A stretch of 64,000 nucleotides of DNA, taken from contig NZ_JAIPUS010000010.1 in assembly GCF_020055675.1 (NCBI RefSeq), positions 1 through 64,000 of the forward strand, read 5' to 3'. Origin of the DNA: Marivita sp. GTDB taxonomy: Bacteria > Pseudomonadota > Alphaproteobacteria > Rhodobacterales > Rhodobacteraceae. The notes beneath the pieces are model-generated. The model had not been told where the DNA came from. It worked only from the letters and a program-made list of their open reading frames with translations, and did no database searches. The position numbers and the translations under genes are program-made. Positions 8,018 through 16,449 of this stretch are shown piece after piece (within the stretch, counting starts at the first letter, position 1; each line of letters starts with the position of its first letter).

Positions 8018-9010
8018 TCAAACCAACCCGGCAGTTTTGAACATCTGTTGCAGGTCCGCCTCGGGTCGCGGCCCGATATGAGAGATCACTTCGGCGGCGG
8101 CGACGCATCCCATGCGCCCGCAGGTTTCCGTATCGCGGCCCGTGGCCAATCCATAGAGGAAGCCGGCCGCGAATTGGTCGCCGGCCCCTGTCGCGTCCAC
8201 CGGGACCACTTTTTCGACCGGGATATTGACCCGTTCACCTTTGTGGATGATCGACACCCCATCGCCCGACCGGGTGCAGACCACCAGCGGGCAGATCGCG
8301 GCAACGGCGGCCAGATCGGCCTCAAGGTCGTTGTTCTGGTAAAGCGACATGATCTCGGCCTCGTTGCCGATGACATAATCCATCTCGTTTTCGATCAGGT
8401 CCAGGAAATCCGCGCGGTGCCGTTCGACGCAGAACGGGTCGGAAATCGCGATCCCCGCCTTGCCGCCCGCCGCGCGGCAGGTGCGGGCGGTGCGGATGAA
8501 GGCGTCTTTTCCCTTGTCCTTGTCGAAAAGGTAGCCTTCGAGGAACACGATCTCGGCCTGCGACGCCACGTCTTCTGACACGTCCTCGGGACCGAGTTCG
8601 GCCGAGATGCCAAGGTAGGTGTTCATCGACCGTTCGCCATCGGGCGAGACAAAGATCATCGACCGCGAGGTGGGTAGCTCGCCTCCGGCGATGGGTGCGT
8701 TGACGAAATCCGTGCCGCCGTTTTTCATCGCGTCCGCATAGAACCGGCCCAGCGCGTCGTCATGCACCCGTCCGATGAACCCTGTGCGCAGTCCCAGATT
8801 GCCCAGACCGGCCAGCGTGTTTGCGACCGATCCACCGGGGGTCTGCGTGCGTTCGGTCATCGCGGCATACAGCGTCTCGCCCCGGGCGCGTTCGACCAGT
8901 TGCATGATGCCTTTCTGAATGCCCATCTGGTCCAGAAACGCATCCTCGGCGCGTGCGATCACATCGACAACGGCGTTGCCGATGCCGACAACCTGGTATG
9001 TCTTGCTCAT
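8018..9010 (-). CDS. PfkB-family sugar/nucleoside kinase, adenosine kinase-like
   Basis: A 330-residue ribokinase-fold enzyme. Seen: GIGNAVVDVIA at the N-terminus, TPGGSVANTLAGLGNLG near residue 57 (substrate-side GG motif), and VDATGAGDQFAAGFLYGL near residue 275, holding the catalytic Asp and anion hole. Close relatives in Rhodobacterales are usually labelled adenosine kinase, which makes AMP from adenosine, but substrate choice in this family is hard to read from sequence. The ATG overlaps the stop of the endonuclease III gene by 4 nt, so the two are co-transcribed and coupled although their functions look unrelated. Confidence 0.88.
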   Translation of the reverse strand: MSKTYQVVGIGNAVVDVIARAEDAFLDQMGIQKGIMQLVERARGETLYAAMTERTQTPGGSVANTLAGLGNLGLRTGFIGRVHDDALGRFYADAMKNGGTDFVNAPIAGGELPTSRSMIFVSPDGERSMNTYLGISAELGPEDVSEDVASQAEIVFLEGYLFDKDKGKDAFIRTARTCRAAGGKAGIAISDPFCVERHRADFLDLIENEMDYVIGNEAEIMSLYQNNDLEADLAAVAAICPLVVCTRSGDGVSIIHKGERVNIPVEKVVPVDATGAGDQFAAGFLYGLATGRDTETCGRMGCVAAAEVISHIGPRPEADLQQMFKTAGLV

Positions 9011-9651
9011 GTCGTTTTGTCCTCGAATTTACAAAGATCGCGGATCACGCAGGCGCCGCATTTGGGTTTGCGGGCGACGCAGGTGTAGCGGCCGTGCAGG
9101 ATCAGCCAGTGATGGGCGTGATGCTGAAAATCGACCGGGATATGATCCTCGATCGCACGTTCGACCGCCACCACGTCCTTGCCGGGGCAGATCCCGGTGC
9201 GGTTGCCGACGCGAAAGATGTGGGTGTCGACCGCCTGCGCGGGATAGTGCCACCACATATTGAGCACGACATTCGCGGTCTTGCGACCCACGCCGGGCAG
9301 GCTTTGCAACGCGGCGCGGGAATTGGGCACCTCGCCGTCATATTGATCGACCAGGATTCGGCTGAGCTTTATGACATTCTTGGCCTTGTTGCGGTACAGC
9401 CCGATGGTCTTGATATGCTCGATCACGCCGTCTTCGCCAAGTGCGAGCATCTTGTCCGGGGTATCCGCGACCTGAAACAGCGTTTTGGTGGCCTTGTTCA
9501 CCCCGGCATCCGTGGCCTGCGCCGACAATGCGACGGCCACGACGAGGGTATAGGCGTTCACATGATCCAGCTCGCCCTTGGGTTCGGGTTCGGCCGCTTG
9601 GAAACGGGTAAAGATTTCTCGGATCGTGTGATAATCGACTTGCCGCGCCAT
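9007..9651 (-). CDS. nth: Endonuclease III (DNA glycosylase/AP lyase)
   Basis: Base-excision repair enzyme for oxidised pyrimidines. From the chosen ATG it is 214 residues, close to the usual 210. Seen: the helix-hairpin-helix LPGVGRKTA, whose Lys is the catalytic nucleophile, the catalytic Asp in AVDTHIFRV, and a C-terminal [4Fe-4S] motif C-x6-C-x2-C-x5-C. The frame is open upstream to a GTG at 9759 with another ATG at 9726. None has a strong ribosome site, so the start giving the standard N-terminus (MARQVDYHTIREIF) was preferred. The stop overlaps the kinase start. Confidence 0.94.
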   Translation of the reverse strand: MARQVDYHTIREIFTRFQAAEPEPKGELDHVNAYTLVVAVALSAQATDAGVNKATKTLFQVADTPDKMLALGEDGVIEHIKTIGLYRNKAKNVIKLSRILVDQYDGEVPNSRAALQSLPGVGRKTANVVLNMWWHYPAQAVDTHIFRVGNRTGICPGKDVVAVERAIEDHIPVDFQHHAHHWLILHGRYTCVARKPKCGACVIRDLCKFEDKTT

Positions 9652-9773
9652 GACCGCCGGTATGCCGCGCAGGCGCGCGTGGGACAAGTCCTCAGATTGC
9701 GCAGGTTTCGGGTCGCCCGTGGCCATGACTGTGGGATACAGATTGCGCCACAGCAGCACGAAGGACCGAGTGG

Positions 9774-10625
9774 ATGACCCTGACCCATCTCGCAGACGAC
9801 AGCCAAGGCTACCATTTCCACGTCATGCGGCGCGCGCTCGATGTGATAGACACCAAAGGTCCGAACGTGTCGCTTGATGAACTGGCGTCCGAGATGAACA
9901 TGAGTCCTGCGCATTTTCAGCGCGTGTTCTCGCGCTGGGTGGGCGTCAGCCCGAAACGGTACCAGCAATACCTGACACTGAGCCACGCCAAGGCGCTGTT
10001 GTCGGATCGTTTCACGACGCTGGGTGCGGCACATGCCACTGGTTTGTCGGGGGGCGGACGATTGCATGACCTGTTCCTGCGATGGGAGGCGATGAGCCCC
10101 GGAGATTTCGCCCGAAAGGGCGCGCATCTGACCGTGTACTGGGGCTGGTTCGAAAGCCCGTTCGGCCCCGCCCTTGTCATGGGGACCGGGAAGGGTCTCT
10201 GCGGGATCGGCTTTGCCTCCGAATGCACCGAGGACGAGGCGATGCGGGATCTTACCAGCCGCTGGCCCAACGCCCTCTATGTCGAGGCGCCGGACCGGCT
10301 CGAACCCTGGGTGCGGTCCGCTTTTGGCCAAGCAAAGAGCGATGTGCCGCTTTTCATGATCGGCGCCCCGTTCCAGATCAAGGTCTGGGAAGCCTTGATG
10401 CGGATCCCGTCCGGGCATGTCACCACCTACTCGGAAATCGCCGAATTCATCGGCCATCCGAAGGCGGTCCGCGCGGTGGGGACGGCGGTGGGGCGCAACC
10501 CGATCAGCTTTCTGATTCCGTGCCACCGTGCCCTGCGAAAATCCGGCGGGCTGGGCGGCTATCACTGGGGCCTGCCGGTCAAACGTTCCATCCTCGCCTG
10601 GGAATCCGCCCGCGCCGACGCATGA
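9774..10625 (+). CDS. Ada-like protein: AraC-type HTH plus O6-methylguanine-DNA methyltransferase
   Basis: A 283-residue fusion. Residues about 15-110 form an AraC-type DNA-binding region (LDELASEMNMSPAHFQRVFSRWVGVSPKRYQQYL). Residues 115-280 are the alkyltransferase, with PCHR (the methyl-accepting Cys in FLIPCHRALRKSGGLGGY) and GTAVGRNP. It removes methyl groups from O6-methylguanine and may activate repair genes. Unlike E. coli Ada it lacks the N-terminal zinc domain that senses methylphosphotriesters, so how it would be switched on as a regulator is unclear. It is divergent from nth. Its stop codon lies inside a 25 bp tandem duplication. Confidence 0.9.
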   Translation: MTLTHLADDSQGYHFHVMRRALDVIDTKGPNVSLDELASEMNMSPAHFQRVFSRWVGVSPKRYQQYLTLSHAKALLSDRFTTLGAAHATGLSGGGRLHDLFLRWEAMSPGDFARKGAHLTVYWGWFESPFGPALVMGTGKGLCGIGFASECTEDEAMRDLTSRWPNALYVEAPDRLEPWVRSAFGQAKSDVPLFMIGAPFQIKVWEALMRIPSGHVTTYSEIAEFIGHPKAVRAVGTAVGRNPISFLIPCHRALRKSGGLGGYHWGLPVKRSILAWESARADA

Positions 10626-10666
10626 CTGCCGTGCGCGGAATGACGCATGACTGCCGTGCGCGGAAT
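10617..10666 (+). repeat. 25 bp perfect tandem duplication across the ada-like stop codon
   Basis: The unit gacgcatgactgccgtgcgc plus gaaat-type ending (25 bp, last bases ggaat) occurs at 10617-10641 and again at 10642-10666 with no mismatch. The gene's TGA is in the first copy. It looks like a recent slippage or short duplication event. Confidence 0.93.
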
Positions 10667-10693
10667 CAAGCCGATTTCACCGGGACAGAAGGC

Positions 10694-10741
10694 GTTTGTT
10701 CGGGTATGGTATGGGGTGTTTGTTCGGGTATGATATCGCAT
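10694..10741 (+). repeat. 24 bp imperfect tandem repeat in the lipoprotein upstream region
   Basis: The core gtttgttcgggtatg followed by g/a-tat is found at 10694-10712 and 10718-10736, spaced 24 nt. They differ at one of 19 positions. The second copy contains TATGAT (10729-10734), a possible -10 element for the downstream gene; no matching -35 was found at the normal distance. Confidence 0.85.
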
Positions 10742-10793
10742 AGCAACGATAAAACCCTTACCTACAGGCGCAGTTGGAAGAGGCAAAAACACT

Positions 10794-11462
10794 ATGACAC
10801 TATCGAAATTCTCACTGGCTACGGCGCTTTGTGGCTCGCTTGCGCTGTCCGCTTGCACAACCGGCCAGTTCAATGATCCGAACGACCCGAACCGCCAGGC
10901 CAAGACCGGTGCCCTGATCGGGGCGGGAACCGGGGCCGTCGTCGGTGCCCTGATGGGCAACGACCCCGAAGAGCGCCGCCGCAACGCGGCTGCGGGCGCG
11001 ATTCTTGGCGGCGGTGGGGGTGCCCTCATCGGCAACCGGCTTGACAAGCAGGAGGCGGACCTGCGGTCCCAGATCGGCAATGACAACGTGACGATCCGCA
11101 ACACTGGCGAGCGGTTGATCGTGACGCTGCCGCAGGACATCCTGTTCGCAACCGACAGCGCAACGCTGCGCCCCGACCTGCAGCGCGATCTGCGCAGCGT
11201 GGGCCAGAACCTTCTGGCCTATCCGAACACCACGGTCCAGGTTGTCGGGCATACCGACAACACGGGTGAGGCTTCATACAATCTCGACCTGTCGCGTCAG
11301 CGTGCGCAATCGGTGTCGAACATCCTGGCGAATGAAGGCGTTTCGTCCTCCCGGATCCAGAGCATCGGGCGCGGTGAGGATCAGCCGATCGCAAGCAACC
11401 TGACGCCGGAAGGCCGGGCGCAAAACCGGCGCGTCGAAATCGTGATCCTGCCGACGGCGTAA
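10794..11462 (+). CDS. OmpA-family outer-membrane lipoprotein (YiaD/Pal-like)
   Basis: A 222-residue lipoprotein. The signal peptide ends at lipobox LSAC (Cys20), so the mature protein is lipid-anchored. It is followed by a glycine-rich, glycine-zipper-like region (about 38-82: GALIGAGTGAVVGALMG and AGAILGGGGGALIG), which may insert into membrane. An OmpA C-like peptidoglycan-binding domain (about 110-220) has VVGHTDNTGEASYNLDLSRQRA and the terminal NRRVEI. The likely role is tethering the outer membrane to the wall. GAGG lies 10 nt before the ATG. The gene stands alone between repeats and a terminator. Confidence 0.92.
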   Translation: MTLSKFSLATALCGSLALSACTTGQFNDPNDPNRQAKTGALIGAGTGAVVGALMGNDPEERRRNAAAGAILGGGGGALIGNRLDKQEADLRSQIGNDNVTIRNTGERLIVTLPQDILFATDSATLRPDLQRDLRSVGQNLLAYPNTTVQVVGHTDNTGEASYNLDLSRQRAQSVSNILANEGVSSSRIQSIGRGEDQPIASNLTPEGRAQNRRVEIVILPTA

Positions 11463-11486
11463 TCCAACCCGCCAGAGCCAACATAA

Positions 11487-11514
11487 CCCGCGCCAGTCCT
11501 GGCGCGGGCTTTGC
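11487..11514 (+). terminator. Intrinsic terminator after the OmpA-type lipoprotein
   Basis: A perfect 9 bp stem cccgcgcca/tggcgcggg (11487-11495 with 11500-11508) and a GTCC loop, followed by cttt. It lies 24 nt after the stop codon. The T-tract is short, so termination may be partial. Confidence 0.75.
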
Positions 11515-11609
11515 ACGTGTCAGTTGCGGATCCCGCGTTGCGACAATTGATTTGCACGCAATCCGCATCAGGTGTGTCGTCACATCCATTGTTCGGAGAA
11601 GTTACATCC

Positions 11610-12164
11610 ATGTCGAAACTCATGCTTCTTGGTTTGTGCGGTTCATTGCGCCGCGCGTCTACCAACCGTTTATTGCTGCACGAGGCGGCGCGCCGCTTTG
11701 GCGATGCTACTTTCGCGGAGGGAGATCTGCGGTTTCCACTGTATGATGGCGACCTCGAAAGCGAGGAGGGTGTGCCGCCAAGCGTTCAGACGCTGGCAGA
11801 TCAGATAGCGCGCGCCGACGCGGTGGTGGTGTCAGCGCCGGAGTACAACAAGGGGATTTCCGGGGTGCTGAAGAATGCTCTGGATTGGGTCAGCCGCACC
11901 GAAGGCACGCCTTGGGCCGACAAACCCGTTGCGATCATGTCGTCCACGGCGGGGCGTGCCGGGGGGGAGCGAACGCAGAACATGACGCGGCTGTGCCTTG
12001 TTCCGTTTCGCCCGCTTCTCGTGCCGGGGCCAGAGGTTCTTGTCGGAGCCACGTTCAATCAATGGGACGAAGATGGCCGCCTGACGAACGAAATCAACGC
12101 AAAGGCATTGGATGGATTGATGGCGAACCTGCGCCGCGCGGCGGAGGCGTCCATCTCGGCGTGA
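11610..12164 (+). CDS. NADPH-dependent FMN reductase family protein
   Basis: A 184-residue flavodoxin-like protein. Seen: GLCGSLRRASTNRLLL at the N-terminus (flavin phosphate loop) and APEYNKGISGVLKNALDWVSR near residue 75, the typical signature of this family. Members reduce FMN, quinones or azo and chromate compounds; the specific substrate is unknown. ATG 11610 follows GGAG by 11 nt; the frame is open further upstream without a site. The gene ends directly against the convergent sugar transferase gene. Confidence 0.9.
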   Translation: MSKLMLLGLCGSLRRASTNRLLLHEAARRFGDATFAEGDLRFPLYDGDLESEEGVPPSVQTLADQIARADAVVVSAPEYNKGISGVLKNALDWVSRTEGTPWADKPVAIMSSTAGRAGGERTQNMTRLCLVPFRPLLVPGPEVLVGATFNQWDEDGRLTNEINAKALDGLMANLRRAAEASISA

Positions 12165-12854
12165 TCAGCAGCCTGTGCCTTTGGTCACCACGCTGACGGT
12201 TTTCCACATGACCGACAGATCCTGAGTGAAGGTCATTTTGCTCAGGTAGTCGGCATCGTACTGCGCGCGCTCGGCAAAACTGCTCTCGTTGCGCGCGGAG
12301 ATTTGCCAGAAACCTGTCAGCCCCGGGCGCAAGGCGTAGTATGCCGAACCGGGATACATCGCCTGCTGTTCCACCATCATGGGGCGTGGGCCGACAAGCG
12401 ACATATCGCCCTTGAGCACATTCCAAAGCTGCGGCAGCTCGTCCAGAGATGTCTTGCGCAGGATATGGCCGACCCTGGTGATCCGCGGATCATTCTGAAG
12501 CTTCTGGTTGCGATCCCATTCGTTGCGGGCGACCGGGTCGGCTGCGAGGTGTCTTTGCAGCGCTGCATCGGCGTTGTTGACCATGCTGCGCAGCTTCCAC
12601 ATCGTGAATGTCTTGCCGAAGCGTCCAACGCGGGTCTGCTTGTAGAACGGATTTCCACCGTCACGCGACACAAGCAGCGCGCAGAGACCGACAACGATCA
12701 GGACCGGAAACGCCGCCGTCAGAACCAGCAGGATGTCGAGGCCGCGCTTGAAGTTGTCGCGATAGACACTGCGCGCTTCCCGGGTGGTGAACACCGAGTT
12801 GACCAGCGTCTTGATTTCATTGCCTTGCGGAGACTGACGGACGTGCAGTGTCAT
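12165..12854 (-). CDS. Polyprenyl-phosphate sugar-1-phosphate transferase (exopolysaccharide initiation)
   Basis: A 229-residue short-form sugar transferase. It loads the first sugar phosphate onto undecaprenyl phosphate for a repeat-unit polysaccharide. Seen: a basic segment and one membrane helix (about 37-63: [19 protein letters not shown]), then [50 protein letters not shown] and RPGLTGFWQ, the catalytic set of the family. ATG 12854 has AAGGG 8 nt upstream; the frame is open to 12908. No flippase or polymerase is beside it. Upstream lies a gene-poor stretch that may contain decayed relatives. Confidence 0.93.
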   Translation of the reverse strand: MTLHVRQSPQGNEIKTLVNSVFTTREARSVYRDNFKRGLDILLVLTAAFPVLIVVGLCALLVSRDGGNPFYKQTRVGRFGKTFTMWKLRSMVNNADAALQRHLAADPVARNEWDRNQKLQNDPRITRVGHILRKTSLDELPQLWNVLKGDMSLVGPRPMMVEQQAMYPGSAYYALRPGLTGFWQISARNESSFAERAQYDADYLSKMTFTQDLSVMWKTVSVVTKGTGC

Positions 12855-13120
12855 GTGGAACACCCTTTGATTTTGTGCCAAAGCCAACCGTGACGCTGCC
12901 GCAGACAAGAAAGGACCGTTTGCTTGCAGCGTCGGGCTGCAATCAGCGTTCCGGCCTTGTGGCGCGGACGGTCAGACTTTCAGACTATTTGGCAGACCTC
13001 AGCAGACGACTTTACGCTACTCCCCAGTGGACGCACCAACCCCCAAGTGCCAGATTTAAAAGTGACAGGAATGTGGCCTGCCGCCTCTGATTGCGGTTAT
13101 GACTGCTTGCCGCATTTCCG

Positions 13121-13372
13121 TCAACTTTCATGCTGGAGAAAGCGAAGATGTGCCGTGGACTGCATGCCCGGAGCTGTGCAGACTCTGTTGAAATCGAACA
13201 TTTTTTCTTGAAGAGGAAGCGCAGAATTATTGACGAAAGCTGACCAATCAAGCGGGACACACCGCAAGGCCCGGTCCTTGGAGGGTAACATGCGACACAG
13301 GTCGCGTTTCAGGGATCGCATGGATATCGCGGTCCCCGTGATCAATACCGTTTTTGGCGCGTCATTGATCAC
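13121..13372 (-). pseudogene. Possible fragment of an NAD-dependent sugar epimerase
   Basis: An 83-residue frame that starts with KTVLITGTA, the usual beginning of nucleotide-sugar epimerases of the extended SDR family. It continues with LKRDLCRML and CVPLD, which could be the worn first helix and second strand. The glycine-rich GFIG part of the NAD loop is missing (AISM instead) and nothing after residue 45 is recognisable. It may be a decayed gene of an exopolysaccharide locus, or chance similarity. Confidence 0.27.
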
Positions 13373-13388
13373 GAAACGGATCAGCTAT

Positions 13389-13568
13389 TCAGACAATCCT
13401 GGTCCTAAGCGCTTGTTGTGGCCGTCGGCGAAACAGATGCCGTTGACAGCCATCGTGTTTGGGTCGTGCCGACTGTTCCCGAGTTTGCGACAAAGAACCA
13501 TCTGCCGCGGTCCTCTGAAAGCCTATTCCGGCAATCAGAAAGTCCAGGCGGCGGACCCTCATAGACAT
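13389..13568 (-). pseudogene. Possible fragment of a sugar transferase
   Basis: A 59-residue frame beginning MRVRRLDFLIAGIGF after two residues, which resembles the N-terminal basic helix of bacterial sugar transferases, followed by SLSQTREQ, similar to the usual LFRQTRVG. The membrane helix is cut short and no catalytic motifs follow, so if related it is a remnant. Its neighbour at 12165-12854 is an intact member of the family. The evidence is weak. Confidence 0.25.
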
Positions 13569-13759
13569 CACGAAATGTAATAATTTGAAATAATTTTGCC
13601 TTGAGTTTGCACAATCGAAATCCTGTTCCCGCCACATTCCGCCCGAATCTGGTCCAAGTTCGCAGAATCGGGTCGAAGTTGGGCAAAGCCGGACAGGTTG
13701 CGCCACAATTGGCGACGGTCTATCTGCAAGACGTTGTTCTCAGCCAGGATTGGTTTTCC

Positions 13760-14374
13760 ATGTCCCACAAAGTTTATGCGCGCGATCTGCCAGATGATCT
13801 CGACCTTGGATCCGAAGTCGCGATTGATTGCGAAACGATGGGTCTGCATCCGCACCGCGATCGCCTGTGCGTTGTTCAGTTGTCCAACGGGGATGGCAGC
13901 GCGCATTTGGTGCAGATCGAAAAGGGGCAGACCTCGGCGCCGAACCTTGAACGGCTTCTCACCGATCCGAAGGTGCTCAAGCTGTTCCACTTTGGCCGTT
14001 TCGATATCGCAGCATTGCAGAACACCTTCGGCGTCGTCACCGCACCGGTCTATTGCACGAAAATCGCAAGCCGCCTCGTGCGCACCTACACGGACCGGCA
14101 CGGATTGAAGGCGTTGCTTCAGGAACTCTTGGGCATCGATATTTCCAAGCAGCAACAATCCAGCGATTGGGGCGCGCCGGATCTGAGCCAGGCGCAGGTT
14201 GATTATGCCGCGTCGGATGTTCTGTACCTGCACCGGTTGCGCGACGCGCTTCAGGTGATGCTCGAACGAGAGGACCGGGCCGACTTGGCGCAGAGATGTT
14301 TCGATTTTCTGCCGACACGGGCGCGTCTTGATCTTGTCGGTTGGCCGGATACCGATATCTTCGCGCATTCGTGA
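13760..14374 (+). CDS. rnd: Ribonuclease D (short form)
   Basis: A 204-residue 3'-5' exonuclease of the DEDD type. Seen: VAIDCETMGL (Asp and Glu of motif I), HFGRFDIAAL (motif II) and DWGAPDLSQAQVDYAASDVLYL (motif III with Tyr and Asp). It consists of the catalytic domain only; the HRDC domains of E. coli RNase D (about 375 residues) are absent, which is usual in alphaproteobacteria. ATG 13760 follows AGGA by about 10 nt. It probably trims tRNA and other small RNA 3' ends. The lptC gene begins 16 nt after it. Confidence 0.93.
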   Translation: MSHKVYARDLPDDLDLGSEVAIDCETMGLHPHRDRLCVVQLSNGDGSAHLVQIEKGQTSAPNLERLLTDPKVLKLFHFGRFDIAALQNTFGVVTAPVYCTKIASRLVRTYTDRHGLKALLQELLGIDISKQQQSSDWGAPDLSQAQVDYAASDVLYLHRLRDALQVMLEREDRADLAQRCFDFLPTRARLDLVGWPDTDIFAHS

Positions 14375-14390
14375 CCGGTCGGATCGCCAG

Positions 14391-14984
14391 ATGTATTCGC
14401 GTCTGATCGCTTGGTTGAAGATCTTTCTGCCGCTGGGCGCGCTTGTGCTGTTGTCGACGATCTTTCTCTTTTCGCGCGGGCCGGACCCGATCGCACCCAT
14501 CCCCGTCCTGACCGGTGGCGCCGACCCGAGCAAGAGCGAACAGATCGGCGCGCCGTTTTACGCAGGAACCACCGAAAGCGGACAGGGCCTGACCCTTGCC
14601 GCGCGGCAGGCACGCATGGGTGACGACGAGAACGCAGGGATTGTCGCCGACGATCTGCGCGCGGTGATCGACATCGACCCCGGCAACCGCATCACGATTG
14701 ATGCGGCCCTCGGGCGGGTGGACGACGAAGACCGGCTTGTGCTGCGCAACGGTGTCACGCTCGAAAGCAGTTCGGGCTATTCCGTGCGCACGGACGGGAT
14801 GGACGCCGCAATCGATCGGGTCGACATGGAAAGCACCGCGCCGGTGCGAGCGGACGGGCCTGGCCTGACCCTTTCGGCCGGAAAATTGCTGGTCCGGGAC
14901 ACGGAACAGGGAGCCGACATTCAGTTGCTGTTCACCGATGGGGTAAAGCTGGTATACAGCCCGCAACAAAGTGAGGCCCGGTAA
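14391..14984 (+). CDS. lptC: LPS export protein LptC
   Basis: A 197-residue single-pass membrane protein of the Lpt bridge, which carries lipopolysaccharide from the inner-membrane LptBFG complex to periplasmic LptA. Seen: a membrane helix at about 10-28 ([19 protein letters not shown]), then a beta-rich periplasmic part with repeated turn-rich strands ([26 protein letters not shown]). ATG 14391 follows GGA by about 8 nt. It overlaps lptA by 1 nt (TAATG), typical of coupled lptC-lptA. LptF and LptG are not in the window. Confidence 0.9.
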   Translation: MYSRLIAWLKIFLPLGALVLLSTIFLFSRGPDPIAPIPVLTGGADPSKSEQIGAPFYAGTTESGQGLTLAARQARMGDDENAGIVADDLRAVIDIDPGNRITIDAALGRVDDEDRLVLRNGVTLESSSGYSVRTDGMDAAIDRVDMESTAPVRADGPGLTLSAGKLLVRDTEQGADIQLLFTDGVKLVYSPQQSEAR

Positions 14985-15466
14985 TGAGACGAACAGTGAT
15001 GACACTCCTGATGCTGGGGCTTGCCTTTGGCGCGGCGGCGCAGGGCACAGCGGTTCCGTTCGGCACTGTGGACCAGGACACATCCCTTCCGGTCGAGGTC
15101 AGCGCGGATTCGCTCTCAGTCTCGCAGAACGACGGGTCGGCGCTGTTCACCGGAAACGTGGTGATCGGGCAGGGCGAAATGCGTCTCTCCGCGCCGCGCG
15201 TTCTGGTGTTCTACACCGAAAACCAAAACGGGGTGGAACGGCTCGAAGCGACCGGCGGTGTTACATTGGTCAATGGCGACCAGGCCGCCGAGGCGGACCA
15301 GGCGCAATACGAGGTCAATCGCGGGACGATCCGGATGACGGGCAATGTGCTTTTGACCCAAGGGGCCAATACGCTGGTGTCCGAGAGCATGGATGTCGAT
15401 CTCGAAGACGGCACCGCCCAGATGAACGGGCGGGTGCGCACCGTGTTCTCATCAGAAGAGAACTGA
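14984..15466 (+). CDS. lptA: LPS transport periplasmic protein LptA
   Basis: A 160-residue protein with a cleavable signal peptide ([16 protein letters not shown]). The OstA-like domain has [29 protein letters not shown] and repeated strands ([28 protein letters not shown]) that form the beta-jellyroll chain carrying LPS across the periplasm. The start overlaps the lptC stop (TAATG) and the end overlaps lptB (TGATG), so all three are translated in step. Confidence 0.93.
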   Translation: MRRTVMTLLMLGLAFGAAAQGTAVPFGTVDQDTSLPVEVSADSLSVSQNDGSALFTGNVVIGQGEMRLSAPRVLVFYTENQNGVERLEATGGVTLVNGDQAAEADQAQYEVNRGTIRMTGNVLLTQGANTLVSESMDVDLEDGTAQMNGRVRTVFSSEEN

Positions 15467-16224
15467 TGTCCACTCCGGCCTTTTCAGTGACCGAAGGGCA
15501 AAGCGGGCTGATCGTCTGGAACCTGCGCAAGAGCTACAAGAAACGCGTGGTGATCCGCGACGTATCGCTCGAGGTGCAGCGCGGCGAGGTGGTGGCGCTG
15601 CTCGGCCCCAATGGCAGTGGCAAGACCACGTCGTTCTATGCGATTGCCGGGTTGCTCAATCCCGAAGGCGGCACTGTGCTGATCGACGGGCATGACGTTA
15701 CCTTCTTGCCGATGTACCGCCGCGCGCGCTTGGGAATCGGGTATCTGCCACAGGAAATGTCGATCTTTCGCGGCATGACGGTGGAGGACAATATCAGCGC
15801 CATTCTCGATATCAGCCAATCAGACAGGCATCGCCGCCGCGAACGGCTCGAGGAATTGCTGGGCGAGTTTTCGATCGAACATCTACGTCGCGCGCCCGCG
15901 CTGGCCTTGTCGGGCGGGGAACGGCGCCGCGTTGAAATCGCGCGCTGTCTTGCGGCCGATCCCAAGTACCTGCTGTTGGACGAACCCTTTGCCGGCGTCG
16001 ATCCGATCAGTGTCGGCGATATCCGCCACCTTGTTGCCGATCTCAAGAAACGGGGCATCGGCGTCCTGATTACCGACCACAATGTGCGCGAAACGCTCGA
16101 AATCGTGGATCGGGCGTATATCCTGCACGATGGAAAGGTGCTGATGTCCGGTTCTCCCGAAGAGGTCGTGCGCAACGAAAACGTGCGCCGGGTCTATCTT
16201 GGAGACAGCTTTCGGATTGGATAA
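15466..16224 (+). CDS. lptB: LPS export ABC transporter ATP-binding protein LptB
   Basis: A 252-residue ABC ATPase driving LPS extraction. Seen: Walker [10 protein letters not shown] near residue 48, Q-loop [18 protein letters not shown], signature [16 protein letters not shown], Walker [14 protein letters not shown] and the switch His in [11 protein letters not shown]. The start overlaps the lptA stop by 1 nt; the much longer in-frame extension passes through lptA and is rejected. hpf follows after 225 bp. In E. coli the next gene would be rpoN, which is missing here. Confidence 0.97.
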   Translation: MSTPAFSVTEGQSGLIVWNLRKSYKKRVVIRDVSLEVQRGEVVALLGPNGSGKTTSFYAIAGLLNPEGGTVLIDGHDVTFLPMYRRARLGIGYLPQEMSIFRGMTVEDNISAILDISQSDRHRRRERLEELLGEFSIEHLRRAPALALSGGERRRVEIARCLAADPKYLLLDEPFAGVDPISVGDIRHLVADLKKRGIGVLITDHNVRETLEIVDRAYILHDGKVLMSGSPEEVVRNENVRRVYLGDSFRIG

Positions 16225-16249
16225 TTCCCACGGCTTTTGATGGAAGTGA

Positions 16250-16278
16250 TTGACAGGTCGCCGTGCCGGGATTGAAAT
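16250..16278 (+). promoter_or_regulatory. Candidate sigma70-type promoter for hpf-ptsN
   Basis: TTGACA at 16250-16255 is a perfect -35. After 17 nt comes TGAAAT (16273-16278), a weak -10. If used, it would give a leader of about 165 nt before the hpf start. The match is only fair. Confidence 0.33.
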
Positions 16279-16449
16279 GGAGCCATGGCGTTTGAAGACT
16301 CAGACCGTCACGTTGTGCACTGCCCGCCACCCCGGCGGGTCAACGGGATCAAGCGGGCGTCGCGTCATATTCCTTTTGCTCCTGAACGGACCGGCGGGCA
16401 GGCCCGCACAGTTCGGCTGCAAGACCAGAACAATAAAAAAGGATATCCT

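Larger units (their letters stand above)
12855..13759. other. Gene-poor stretch between sugar transferase and RNase D
   Basis: About 900 bp with no intact recognisable gene and with AT-richer patches (for example 13195-13235 and 13570-13610). Plus-strand frames at 12924-13211 and 13230-13580 look like noise. On the minus strand two short pieces resemble the beginnings of polysaccharide genes (listed separately). The stretch also must hold the sugar transferase promoter on its left side and that of RNase D on its right. Confidence 0.6.
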
